From NCBI RefSeq assembly GCF_023736155.1, contig NZ_JAMLJJ010000004.1, positions 186,001 through 250,000 on the forward strand: 64,000 nt of DNA, written 5' to 3'. Below are positions 16,664-26,047 of this stretch, piece after piece. The translations under genes and the position numbers were made by a program. Position 1 is the stretch's first letter; each line of letters begins with the position of its first letter. This stretch comes from Larsenimonas salina (GTDB lineage Bacteria; Pseudomonadota; Gammaproteobacteria; Pseudomonadales; Halomonadaceae). The notes beneath the pieces are model-generated. The model saw nothing but the letters and a program-made list of their open reading frames with translations. It was not told the origin of the DNA and searched no databases.

Positions 16664-17727
16664 TCATGGATGGAACAGCGGCGCTGACGCGCCAGACCAC
16701 CCCTCGGACGCATTGAGATACCACTGCAGGGTCTCAAGAAGGCCCGCCTCCAGCGTCACGGAGGGCTGCCACCCCAACGCGACGGTCTTGCGGTGGTCAA
16801 GTGCGTAGCGCACGTCATGGCCCGGCCGATCTTCAACCGGCGTAATCAGGCGCTCATAACATGCGCCCGGCGTCGGAACCAGGCGATCAAGCTGGCGGCA
16901 CAGCGTCTCGACCAGAAACCGGTTACTCGTTTCCTGGCCGCTCCCGATCAGATAACGCTCCCCGATACGGCCGCGTTCCAGTACGCACATGAGCGCACGC
17001 ACATGATCGGTCACATGCAGCCAGTCCCGTGTTTGAGCGCCGTTGCCGTACAGCGGAATGGGCGTTCCCGCCAGGGCATTGAGGATCGTTTTCGGAATCA
17101 ACTTTTCCGGAAACTGATACGGCCCATAGTTATTGGAGGCGTGAGTGATGATGGCTGGAATGCCATAGGTGCGCCCCCACGCCTGAACCAGATGATCGGA
17201 TGCGGCCTTGCTGGCCGAATACGGTGAACTGGGCCGGTATGGCGAGTGCTCATCGAACGGAGGCGCCGTGAGCGCCAAATCACCGAAGACCTCATCAGTC
17301 GAGACATGAATCAGCCGAAACTCCGCCCGCCGGGCTTCGTTATTGGCCAGATAGCGCCGAAGCGCCTCGAGTATTGAAAAGGTACCGGAGACATTGGAAT
17401 GCATGAATGGCGCCGGCCCATCGATGGAGCGATCAACGTGCGACTCCGCCGCCAGATGAATCACCGCATCAGGAGCAAACACCTCAATGGCCTCATGAAG
17501 CGCCGCCTCCTCGGTGATGTCGAGTTTCAGGAAGCGGTAACGCGGATGATTGCCCCGAGGAAGCGAGGCCAGATTGCCGGCGTAGGTCAGTTTGTCGACA
17601 TTGAGCACATGGTGCTCGGTTTCATCGAGGAGGTGGCGCACCAGCGCACTGCCGATAAACCCCGCGCCACCTGTAACCAACAGTTTTTGTGCCGCGCCCG
17701 TTCCTGAAGCGCGCGTCGAGCGCGTCA

Positions 17728-17728
<1 letters not shown>
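16664..17728 (-). CDS. rfbB: dTDP-glucose 4,6-dehydratase
   Basis: A 354-residue short-chain dehydrogenase/reductase that makes dTDP-4-keto-6-deoxyglucose, a precursor of rhamnose and other deoxy sugars. It has the NAD-binding GGAGFIGS, the catalytic STDEVFG (Thr-Asp-Glu), the YSASKA active-site Tyr/Lys pair, and ASNNYGPYQFPEKLIP, where homologues usually have Cys-Ser-Asn-Asn. The partner genes rfbA, rfbC and rfbD are absent from the window. The product must therefore use enzymes from elsewhere or another 6-deoxy route. Its ATG overlaps the kdsA stop by one base, so the two are cotranslated. Confidence 0.92.
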
Positions 17729-18894
<1,166 letters not shown>

Positions 18895-20319
18895 TCAGCT
18901 TCGCATCGTATCCAGCTTAATTAATGTGCGCTCTACTTGCCCTTCTGCTCTAAGCGCGGTCGACGATTCAGCGTAGCATCGCAATTCAGGCGCATTACCC
19001 GAAGGGCGTAAATGGATCACATCCCTATTTTCAAGTATGACCCGAAGACCATCAGTCGTATCCATGTCTTTAATCGCTGATTCAAGCATCAGCTCACTAC
19101 CCATTGCAGACCAATCCAGACGCCATCGCTCCAGTAGGCTTTGGCTAAGTTTTGTTGAAAACTCTTTCAAGCGGTCGCTGGCCGTGAAGCGCTCCGGCAA
19201 ATCAGCCACTAGCTTGGAAATGGAGCGGTGGGTTCTTGCCGCCAATATCATAAGACTTAACGCGGGTAACAATGCATCTCGAGTCGGTAGCGCCGTCATA
19301 CGTTTGCACCCCTGCTCCAAAGGCGTATTCAATAAAAAACCGCCGTTAGCCTCGAAGCCGGCCACGCGCTGATGGCGCGCTGACAGCTGGCCCATACCTT
19401 CAAGCACGTAAGGGGAGCCGATACGTGTGCGTACGACCTCATCAAAAGCATCGCAGGCCTCAACAGCACTATTACAGCTTACCGGAATGGCCAGTGCCTG
19501 TATTTGCAGCTCACGCGCGCACAGAAGCCCCAAAATATCGCCGCGCAGCCACTCCCCCTGCTCATCGGCTACCAATGGCCGATCGCCATCGCCATCGGTG
19601 GTCAGCAAGGCGTCCAAATTGTGTTCATGCGTCCAACGGCGCGCCTGATGGCGGTCTTCATCACCAACAGCCTCTGTGTCAACCGGTACAAACGCCTCGC
19701 TACGACCTAGCACAATGACTTCAGCCCCGAGTGCTTCCAAGACCTGCACATTCAGGTCACGCCCCGCTGCCGAGTGCTGATAAAGACCGACCCGCTTGCC
19801 ACTTAACGACGTCCGTCCAAACCAGTCAACATAACGTGTGACGTAACGTGTGCGGGCCTGATTACTCTCGACTTGCCTTGCGGGAACACCCAAAGCAGGA
19901 AGCTCTGCTGAACTTTCAAGAATCAGTTTCTCGTCTTGTTTTGTAATTTCACCCTGTGGTCGATAAAACTTGATTCCATTACGATCAAAGGGAATATGAC
20001 TTCCGGTGATCATGATGGCAGGCACGCCATCGGTCATTGCCTGAAGGGCCAGTGCCGGCGTTGGTAAAATGCCATAATCAGTGACTTCGATCCCCAAGGC
20101 CTGCGCTGCCGCGGTACAGGCTGCGGCCATGGCTGGACTGCTCGGGCGACGGTCAAACCCGATAGCAACCTTCGACGCCCCTTCTTGATTACGTATCAAG
20201 GTCAGAAAGGCAACCGTAAACGCGGCGCAGACGTCGTCTGTAAAGTGCTCTACAAGCCCCCGCGCACCGCTGGTGCCAAACGTCACGCCTGACTCAGACA
20301 ATATCGAATTAATGGTCAC
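18895..20319 (-). CDS. Phosphohexomutase (phosphomannomutase/phosphoglucomutase-like), divergent
   Basis: A 474-residue alpha-D-phosphohexomutase, expected to interconvert mannose (or glucose) 6-phosphate and 1-phosphate for GDP-mannose supply. Landmarks: FGTSGARG at the N-terminus, phosphoserine loop TGSHIPFDRNGIKFY (S107), metal loop TDGDGDRP (about 241-248), sugar loop EANGGF (about 330) and phosphate loop RPSGNAPELR near the C-terminus. The serine and sugar loops differ from the usual TASHNP and GEMSGH forms, so substrate choice is uncertain. I start at GTG 20319, which has GGAGG five bases upstream; a TTG nine codons earlier lacks one. manC in the same island suggests mannose. Confidence 0.87.
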   Translation of the reverse strand: MTINSILSESGVTFGTSGARGLVEHFTDDVCAAFTVAFLTLIRNQEGASKVAIGFDRRPSSPAMAAACTAAAQALGIEVTDYGILPTPALALQAMTDGVPAIMITGSHIPFDRNGIKFYRPQGEITKQDEKLILESSAELPALGVPARQVESNQARTRYVTRYVDWFGRTSLSGKRVGLYQHSAAGRDLNVQVLEALGAEVIVLGRSEAFVPVDTEAVGDEDRHQARRWTHEHNLDALLTTDGDGDRPLVADEQGEWLRGDILGLLCARELQIQALAIPVSCNSAVEACDAFDEVVRTRIGSPYVLEGMGQLSARHQRVAGFEANGGFLLNTPLEQGCKRMTALPTRDALLPALSLMILAARTHRSISKLVADLPERFTASDRLKEFSTKLSQSLLERWRLDWSAMGSELMLESAIKDMDTTDGLRVILENRDVIHLRPSGNAPELRCYAESSTALRAEGQVERTLIKLDTMRS

Positions 20320-20936
20320 TAAGGCCTCCTGCAATCCCGGTTTCAATTAGCGTGTTTAATATAGAACAATGATCTATCAAAAAATTGTACGTCAAAAGGC
20401 CTTACTGCTCTAAAATCGGCTAAGCAAAAATTTAGAAAAGCCACTTATACTCATTCAACGCATGAAAGACACTCTATCGAGGGTCGACTCTTACGGCTGA
20501 TCCATTAGGCTCGCTCGTCAATTCCGTTCCAATTCAACCTGGCGCCGTCAACCAGGGGGCATTGATATTACATACATTCGAACAAGCAGCGTGCCCGATG
20601 CGCCCCCAGAAACCCGAGCCAATAGATCAAGGATGAGATCCTATTGTGGCGTTTCATATGCGGGACAGGAAAAAGACCGTTATTTAGTCGGCAAAGGCAA
20701 AAGATTGAATGGGTAGCTCTTGGCCCGACGCTTGCATGGGCGCTTTCAGAAACATTCAAACACTACAGCGCAGCCAACAATAGTGGAGCGACCCAAAAAC
20801 ACCATTCTCTGACCCCATCCGTAGAAACGAGCAATATCGTGCATCGTGAGGATCTTTAAGCCGTATTACTTTGCAACTTCGATAAAGGCATCCGGATGAC
20901 GTCCACTGCGAACCGCGGCAGTCGCTCCATGGCGAT
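20320..20936. other. Intergenic region, no gene recognised
   Basis: About 620 bp between the phosphohexomutase and the protease gene. Short frames exist on both strands (for example 20644-20859 plus and 20568-20759 minus), but none has a ribosome binding site, motif or composition that supports it. No mobile-element ends were seen. Confidence 0.5.
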
Positions 20937-22256
20937 TCACACTGTATCGATCGAACCATGGTCTAACGTGTGACCTACCGTAGCCACTGCTAATGCGCTC
21001 GGCGGTTGAGCAAAGGTATCGTCCAACGCTTCATCAGCCAGCGTCCAAATCATGTTTTCAGCATCGTAGTAAAGGTCTTCCAGCCAAGGAGTATTACCTC
21101 GATTTTCTTCTGAGAGCGCAAACCCCAGCAGCACCTCCGCCTTAGTGACCCCGTTGTCCATGGCATCACGCCAGTAATCGAATCCGGCCTGATCCGGGTG
21201 GCGATCCAGCGAATTGAGATACAACCGTTCGATATACCCAGCATTATCCCTGGCCCCAAAGCGAATCATGAATTCAGGAGAATCTGCAAAGGCGCCGGCA
21301 ATCGACGTCAGCTGCATACCGCCTGCCGACTGGTCCACCCAGTAATTCAGCCCGGCTTCCTCAGGCCGCCGATCCAACGCCGACGCGTACAGCAGCGTGA
21401 TGTTCTCGGCATCAGTCGCCGAGAGGTCGACCGCCCCTGTTAAATCACCTTCCAGCCGCGCGAGCGTCTCATCGATCCACGTTTGATAATGGCTGACACG
21501 TTGCCAGGCCGCTACTTCACCGAAACTGCTATCCAGAGTGGCATTGACATCAAGGCGCTCGCCATTTTGCAGCATATACTGAGACGTATAGCTGGCCACG
21601 CCTGCAATCTTACCCCCAAGAAATGCGGGCCCGCCGCTGTCGCCCGGCGCAATCAAACCTTCAACGCGCCCAAGCCCCGTGTCGGTTAGCCCGAGTAATC
21701 GGTCAAAACTGTCGTAGCGCGCTGTTCCGTTATCGAAATCACTCAGAAGCTGTGACCCCACCGGCGCCCGCGGCCCCCACATTTGATCGAGCGCATCCTG
21801 CGTAGTATCCAAGCGGTTTTGTACCATGGTGCGCACGCCGCCACTCCCGGTGACATACCCCTGCTCTCCTGTGCCGGTGATGCCGTAGCCCACTAACGTT
21901 GCCACTTGTGACAACTCGTCGCTGCCACGGTACAAGGTGTAGCGCGGTATGGATAAAGGTGCGGCTTCACCAAACCACAGCAGCGCCAGGTCGTTGGCAA
22001 ACCGAGCTTCGCTGTAGTCTGCATGCAGATGAACACTCTCGACCGGCAGCCACTGGCGCCCTGACGGGGTATCAAAGGCAACCCGTACCGGGCCTGCACT
22101 GTTCTCCACGACATGCGCTGCCGTAAGAACCGCGCGCCCGCCCATCAAAAGCGAGCCAGAACCAAATTTTGAGGCCGTCGCAACCAGCCCGACACCATCC
22201 CAACCATCCCCGACATGGGATATGAATTGATCGTTATACCGCGTGACGGTAGTCAT
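20937..22256 (-). CDS. Trypsin-like serine protease with two C-terminal DUF4214 units, putative type I secreted
   Basis: A 439-residue protein with a chymotrypsin-fold catalytic domain (about 1-265): LTAAHVV (H48), NDLALL (D89) and APGDSGGPA (S207), the full triad. Two DUF4214 units follow, LLYASALDRRPEEAGLNYW (about 285) and LYLNSLDRHPDQAGFDYW (about 345). There is no N-terminal signal peptide and no cysteine, features common in type I secretion substrates. A complete type I exporter lies 15 kb away in the island. I start at the ATG nine bases after GAGG; an ATG two codons earlier is too close to it. Likely role: processing or turnover of the surface protein encoded nearby. Both role and export route are inferred. 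Confidence 0.82.
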   Translation of the reverse strand: MTTVTRYNDQFISHVGDGWDGVGLVATASKFGSGSLLMGGRAVLTAAHVVENSAGPVRVAFDTPSGRQWLPVESVHLHADYSEARFANDLALLWFGEAAPLSIPRYTLYRGSDELSQVATLVGYGITGTGEQGYVTGSGGVRTMVQNRLDTTQDALDQMWGPRAPVGSQLLSDFDNGTARYDSFDRLLGLTDTGLGRVEGLIAPGDSGGPAFLGGKIAGVASYTSQYMLQNGERLDVNATLDSSFGEVAAWQRVSHYQTWIDETLARLEGDLTGAVDLSATDAENITLLYASALDRRPEEAGLNYWVDQSAGGMQLTSIAGAFADSPEFMIRFGARDNAGYIERLYLNSLDRHPDQAGFDYWRDAMDNGVTKAEVLLGFALSEENRGNTPWLEDLYYDAENMIWTLADEALDDTFAQPPSALAVATVGHTLDHGSIDTV

Positions 22257-22537
22257 CAGCATCTACCTCGAGCAAAAAGCAACGGCCCAATAGGCTGCTC
22301 GCCTTTCTGGATACGATGCATTGTTTGGGGGAAACGACCACCATGGCAATGCACGGCGGTGATACTGGAATTAACGGCCTGGCCACCGGCCCCTGAAGAC
22401 CTGACAGATCACACCATGCGTTGCCCACCCACTGAAATGACACGCTTTTTTTGATACGTCGCCCAGGCGCTCATGCCGCCAACGCCTGGCAACGACCGGG
22501 GTGCGAAAAGCAATAACGAGCATCAAGGCACCCCTTG
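22257..22537. other. Leader region of the protease gene
   Basis: About 280 bp between the sapC terminator hairpin and the protease start. It should contain the protease promoter. No further gene or repeat was identified. Confidence 0.45.
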
Positions 22538-22580
22538 AAAAACGCCCTGCCGAGCGTTCCAGAAAACGCTCGGCAGGGCG
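22538..22580 (-). terminator. Strong intrinsic terminator after sapC
   Basis: A perfect 16-bp inverted repeat (22543-22558 with 22565-22580) has a 6-nt loop and, on the minus strand, is followed by five T. It lies about 80 bases beyond the sapC stop and separates sapC from the protease gene. Confidence 0.9.
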
Positions 22581-22657
22581 CGAGGGTGGATGCATTAAAA
22601 TGCCAAAGAACAGAGCACCGAGCATTGACGGTGCAAGGTAGACACAGGGACATGTGC

Positions 22658-23419
22658 TTATTGATCGAAATCGAAGATTAGATCGTCATTGTCAGCGAAC
22701 AGACGTTCAAAGCCCTCTTGCATGGCCTCGGTGCCCGGATTGTGCCGAGCCATTCTGGCAAGTAGGTGCGCCTGCGACAGCGACAGATTGACCGCGTACG
22801 CCACCGGCAGGGCCTGCGAGGCTCGAAGCTTCAAAAACGCGGTGTCATCCAGCGCTGCCAGCCGGCGTTCATCTACCATGTGCACCTCTGGCATGGTCAT
22901 GCCCACACGGGACTGCAATGACTCGGGCCACGGCGTAAGCAGGCCCGCCTCATAAAGCGCCGCCACCGCCGACTGAGTCGTTTGCTGCTTGCCCCAGCTG
23001 GCCTTCAAGGTGGCGATGATTTCTGCGGTTCGCCCGCAGGGCTGGCCCTTGTCATCAAAGAATGGTTCTCCGCTTTGCTCGCTCAACAGATTGCTCGCCT
23101 GATCGAAGGTGACCACGCGCCGGTCCCCGGCCTTTAACACATCAAACGGCCAGGTGGTCAGCCACTGGGGCCGGTACTGCCCCAACCACTGCCCCTGTTT
23201 GATAAACACATTACGCTCGGAAGTAAGGCCGCACACACCCACCAGCTGCCAGGTACCGCCAAGGCTTGCCAGGGCCAAGGGCATGCTGAAGGCCGCCTCG
23301 GCCATTTCGCCGGCATGCAAAGGCACCAACGGCTGATCGGCGGCAAAGTCCAGTGTGTGGGAGGGCAGCCACCCAAGCCCACGGCATTTCATCGGGCTGA
23401 TGATGAACGGATTGGCCAT
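22658..23419 (-). CDS. SapC family protein
   Basis: A 253-residue soluble protein of the SapC family, named after a gene at the Campylobacter fetus S-layer locus and usually found near surface-layer or surface-protein genes; its molecular role is unknown. Typical segments are GLGWLPSHTLDFAADQPLVPLHAGEM, with basic and aromatic positions conserved, then FIKQGQWLGQYRPQWLTTWPF and RVVTFDQASN, and an acidic C-terminus (DNDDLIFDFDQ). It has no signal peptide. The start is ATG 23419 behind AAGGAG. It follows the S-layer-like gene, separated by a hairpin terminator, so it is likely transcribed by partial read-through. Confidence 0.85.
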   Translation of the reverse strand: MANPFIISPMKCRGLGWLPSHTLDFAADQPLVPLHAGEMAEAAFSMPLALASLGGTWQLVGVCGLTSERNVFIKQGQWLGQYRPQWLTTWPFDVLKAGDRRVVTFDQASNLLSEQSGEPFFDDKGQPCGRTAEIIATLKASWGKQQTTQSAVAALYEAGLLTPWPESLQSRVGMTMPEVHMVDERRLAALDDTAFLKLRASQALPVAYAVNLSLSQAHLLARMARHNPGTEAMQEGFERLFADNDDLIFDFDQ

Positions 23420-23437
23420 GGTCAGCTCCTTATCACA

Positions 23438-23467
23438 GAAAAAACCCCCGGCCGAAGCCGAGGGTTT
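23438..23467 (-). terminator. Intrinsic terminator between the S-layer-like gene and sapC
   Basis: On the minus strand, AAAACCCTCGGCTTCGGCCGGGGG followed by a run of six T forms a stem with a TTC loop. It lies 33 bases after the S-layer-like stop and only 19 before the sapC start, so it may act as a leaky terminator setting a high protein-to-SapC ratio. Confidence 0.85.
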
Positions 23468-23499
23468 TACGGTTAACACCGTTATACGTACCAGAACAA

Positions 23500-25263
23500 T
23501 CAGGCGACTGTTACAACACCGTCGTCGGTTACGGAGATACCGGTGATTGGAACAGTACCGTCAGAGGTCAGAGCCAGGTCGACGTTGGACGTGTCGCCGT
23601 CGGCGAATGTCTCAACCGTCAGGACACCGCTGTCTTCGTTAAAGAAGTACTCGAGCATGCTGTCGTCACCGTCGACGTTACCGTCGGCATCGAAGGAGCC
23701 CTGGGTATAGCCGCTGCCCAGATAAATCGCGTCGTTGTCTTCCAGAGTGACAGTGGAAGTTTCCGTCGCTTCCTTATCGAAGACAAACAGATCTGCACTG
23801 CTGTTTGTACCTGTAAAGGGCCCTGCGCCGTTGAGATCAACCTCGTCAAAGCCCAGATCATCCTGTGCGCTCTCAACATCGTCTTCCGCAGATTCAACTG
23901 CGTCTTCAGCTGCCTGCAGCGTGGCCTGGTCAGACTGGGCGGTTTCGATGTTTTCACGCAGGGTTTCACGCGCTTCGACCGCATCTACTGCAGCTTGATA
24001 CTCACCGAACTCACCGTCAGTTGAGGTAGCGTCGTTAATAGCACTCTCGGTATCTGCGGCCGCGTCTGCCAGGTCGTTGCGCTGGTCAAGCGTGGTCAGC
24101 AGGCTTTCAACGCTGTCGCCCGTGGCGCCGTCGGCCAGAATGCTTGCGTCATTGGTACCGCTGAACACGTTGTCATAGGCGGTACCTACGGCGTCGAGGA
24201 AGGCATCAGCATTAACATCACTGGAAGGGTCACCCAGATAAGTTTCCGCCGCGGTCTGAATGTCGCCTAAAACTGTAGCACTACCACCGGGACTAGAGTC
24301 AATCTCGTCATTGTTGGCCAGATACGCCGCAATGGCTGCATTCACGTCAGCTGCCAGGCTTACGTTAGAGCCGTCGGCGCTCACGTCGTTTTCAAGCGCA
24401 GTTTGCGCCGTGAGGTAGTTGGAGAACAGCTGGCTGGCGGAGAGCGTGCCACCAGCGGTGCCATCGGCATTGAATTTACCATCAACCGCACGAACCGCGG
24501 CGGCGGCGTCAGTCACGGCCTGCTGAAGCTCGGCATCGGTGCCATCGTTGATGAGCGAGGTTTGCAGCTCGACCTGCTGGTCTTTCAGGTAGTCGGTAAC
24601 GTCTTGAGCCTCTAGATCATCAGCATCACTGCCATCCTGATTGTCGTAGGCATCAAACAGTGAGGAGTTCTCGAGATCATTCAGCGCCGAAGTGAAGTTC
24701 TGATTCGCCAGATCCAAAGACGCTTCAGCGGTCTGGAGGGTTTGGTAATTGGCGGCAACACCACTGAGGTCCTGCATGTCATTGATCTGCTGGATCGCGG
24801 CATCAAAGTCGGCACCCGCATCCTCGCCGCTGATGCCTGAAAGCAAAGCCTTGGCGCTGTCAGCGTCGTAGCTTGGGGCGTTTTCAGTGTAGTAGTCGGC
24901 CGCGCGCTCTTTGGTGTTGAGCACGATGCGGTCGTTGCCCTGGGCGCCGGCCATGATGGATACAGCGATCTGTGCCAGAGAGCTCTCACCAGACTCGAGC
25001 AAATCGGAGTAGAAGTTGACACCTTCCTGTTCAGCGCTGCGACCAAACATCTGCTGATACAGGTTGGTGATCAGCTCTTGGCTGGACAAACCGCTTGAAA
25101 GCTCGGTGAACTCTTCTGACGTACCAAATGCGTTAACGATGGCAGCATTGCCTTCCGCATCGGCGCGGTCAGCCCAGAATTCCAGGCCTTCCTTGTCGGC
25201 AGGACGGCCATAATAGGCCACATAAAGAGATTGGACGTAGTTGAGAGATTCTGTTGTTGCCAT
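23500..25263 (-). CDS. S-layer-like secreted protein with two N-terminal DUF4214 units
   Basis: A 587-residue, strongly acidic protein with no cysteine and very few lysines. Two DUF4214 units lie at the N-terminus (SLYVAYYGRPADKEGLEFW, about 12-30; NLYQQMFGRSAEQEGVNFY, about 67-85). A long Ala/Asp/Ser-rich helical middle (about 130-470) follows, then a beta-rich C-terminal domain containing SADLFVFDKEATETSTVTLE and ending TDDGVVTVA. There is no signal peptide, so type I secretion through a C-terminal signal is likely. The composition, SapC neighbour and type I exporter suggest an S-layer or other abundant surface protein. No RTX nonapeptides are present. AGGAG precedes ATG 25263. Confidence 0.8.
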   Translation of the reverse strand: MATTESLNYVQSLYVAYYGRPADKEGLEFWADRADAEGNAAIVNAFGTSEEFTELSSGLSSQELITNLYQQMFGRSAEQEGVNFYSDLLESGESSLAQIAVSIMAGAQGNDRIVLNTKERAADYYTENAPSYDADSAKALLSGISGEDAGADFDAAIQQINDMQDLSGVAANYQTLQTAEASLDLANQNFTSALNDLENSSLFDAYDNQDGSDADDLEAQDVTDYLKDQQVELQTSLINDGTDAELQQAVTDAAAAVRAVDGKFNADGTAGGTLSASQLFSNYLTAQTALENDVSADGSNVSLAADVNAAIAAYLANNDEIDSSPGGSATVLGDIQTAAETYLGDPSSDVNADAFLDAVGTAYDNVFSGTNDASILADGATGDSVESLLTTLDQRNDLADAAADTESAINDATSTDGEFGEYQAAVDAVEARETLRENIETAQSDQATLQAAEDAVESAEDDVESAQDDLGFDEVDLNGAGPFTGTNSSADLFVFDKEATETSTVTLEDNDAIYLGSGYTQGSFDADGNVDGDDSMLEYFFNEDSGVLTVETFADGDTSNVDLALTSDGTVPITGISVTDDGVVTVA

Positions 25264-26047
25264 TGACTATAGTCTCCTAGCTTATAAATAGCCGGCTTCC
25301 AAGCACCGGCCGCATCACCGCTTGAGCGCTCAAACCCGCTTCTTTTGATTCCATCATCACTCAGGATCTATTACAGGAAAAAGACATCATCAGTCTTTTT
25401 TACCAGTCCTGTTAGTTAAGGAACGTCACTAATGTAATGAGAGTTGGCTATTTTCGTCAACTTTTCTTTACCTAGAATAACGATGCTTTTTCATGCTTTA
25501 ACTCCGAATCAAATAAAGCAAAAAAAACCATTCAAATCCACGCATATATGTATTCTTTTTTCAAAAAATTACATTTTCTAGCGTTATCAACTACTTAAGC
25601 GTTTACTTTTAATAAACCTTATAAGGATGAATACAGTCAGTCCATTATCCTAAGGTTTAAAAAAATTTGGCACTGACGTCTTAAAATCATAAAAAATGAA
25701 TATAAAACTATATCAGACTTAATGAATATTAAAACAGATTGCTTGCCAAGCTTCGTGCTTATGGCAGTACGCATAGAGAGGTATCGACTGCATCGCCTAA
25801 ACCAGCGGGTGATGCTTGCGGAATGTTCAGATTGAGGCAGCGGGGCCAAGATTCGATAGGGCATTTGAGACGGGGCAATGGCCGCCCTCCCCTTATGCGA
25901 CGCTCTGCCGCATAAGGGGGAGGCGTATAAGACAACCACGTTGAGTCAACTGGCACAGCAACGTGCGTAGATGCTTCGGGCGCAAGCGGGTACACGTTGC
26001 AAAATAGCGTGAGGCGTATGCGCGCCCCCAGCCAGAGAGGCATGCGA
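25264..26047. other. A+T-rich leader and intergenic region
   Basis: About 780 bp. The first 480 bp are very A+T-rich and form the upstream region of the S-layer-like gene, probably its promoter and a long leader. The rest is ordinary in composition and carries a large hairpin (25883-25925). Short minus-strand frames (25759-26043, 25637-25939) look like chance and match nothing I know. A decayed gene fragment cannot be excluded. Confidence 0.5.
25883..25925. repeat. Long near-perfect inverted repeat
   Basis: Arms CGCCCTCCCCTTATGCG and CGCATAAGGGGGAGGCG differ at one position of symmetry and enclose ACGCTCTGC. It lies about 120 bp beyond the end of the glycosyltransferase operon. There is no T run, so it is not a classical intrinsic terminator. 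It may be a factor-assisted terminator, an mRNA-stabilising hairpin or a remnant of a small repeat element. Confidence 0.6.

Noticed and set aside
20644-20859. 71-codon plus-strand frame in the gap before the protease
   Set aside because: No ribosome binding site, no recognisable motif, and the composition does not differ from non-coding sequence.
23500-25263. RTX calcium-binding repeats as a type I secretion marker
   Set aside because: No GGxGxDxxx nonapeptides are present in this protein or in the protease; the type I export prediction rests on other features.
25759-26043. 94-codon minus-strand frame, possible transposase fragment
   Set aside because: No catalytic motif, no terminal inverted repeats flanking it, and no similarity I can name.
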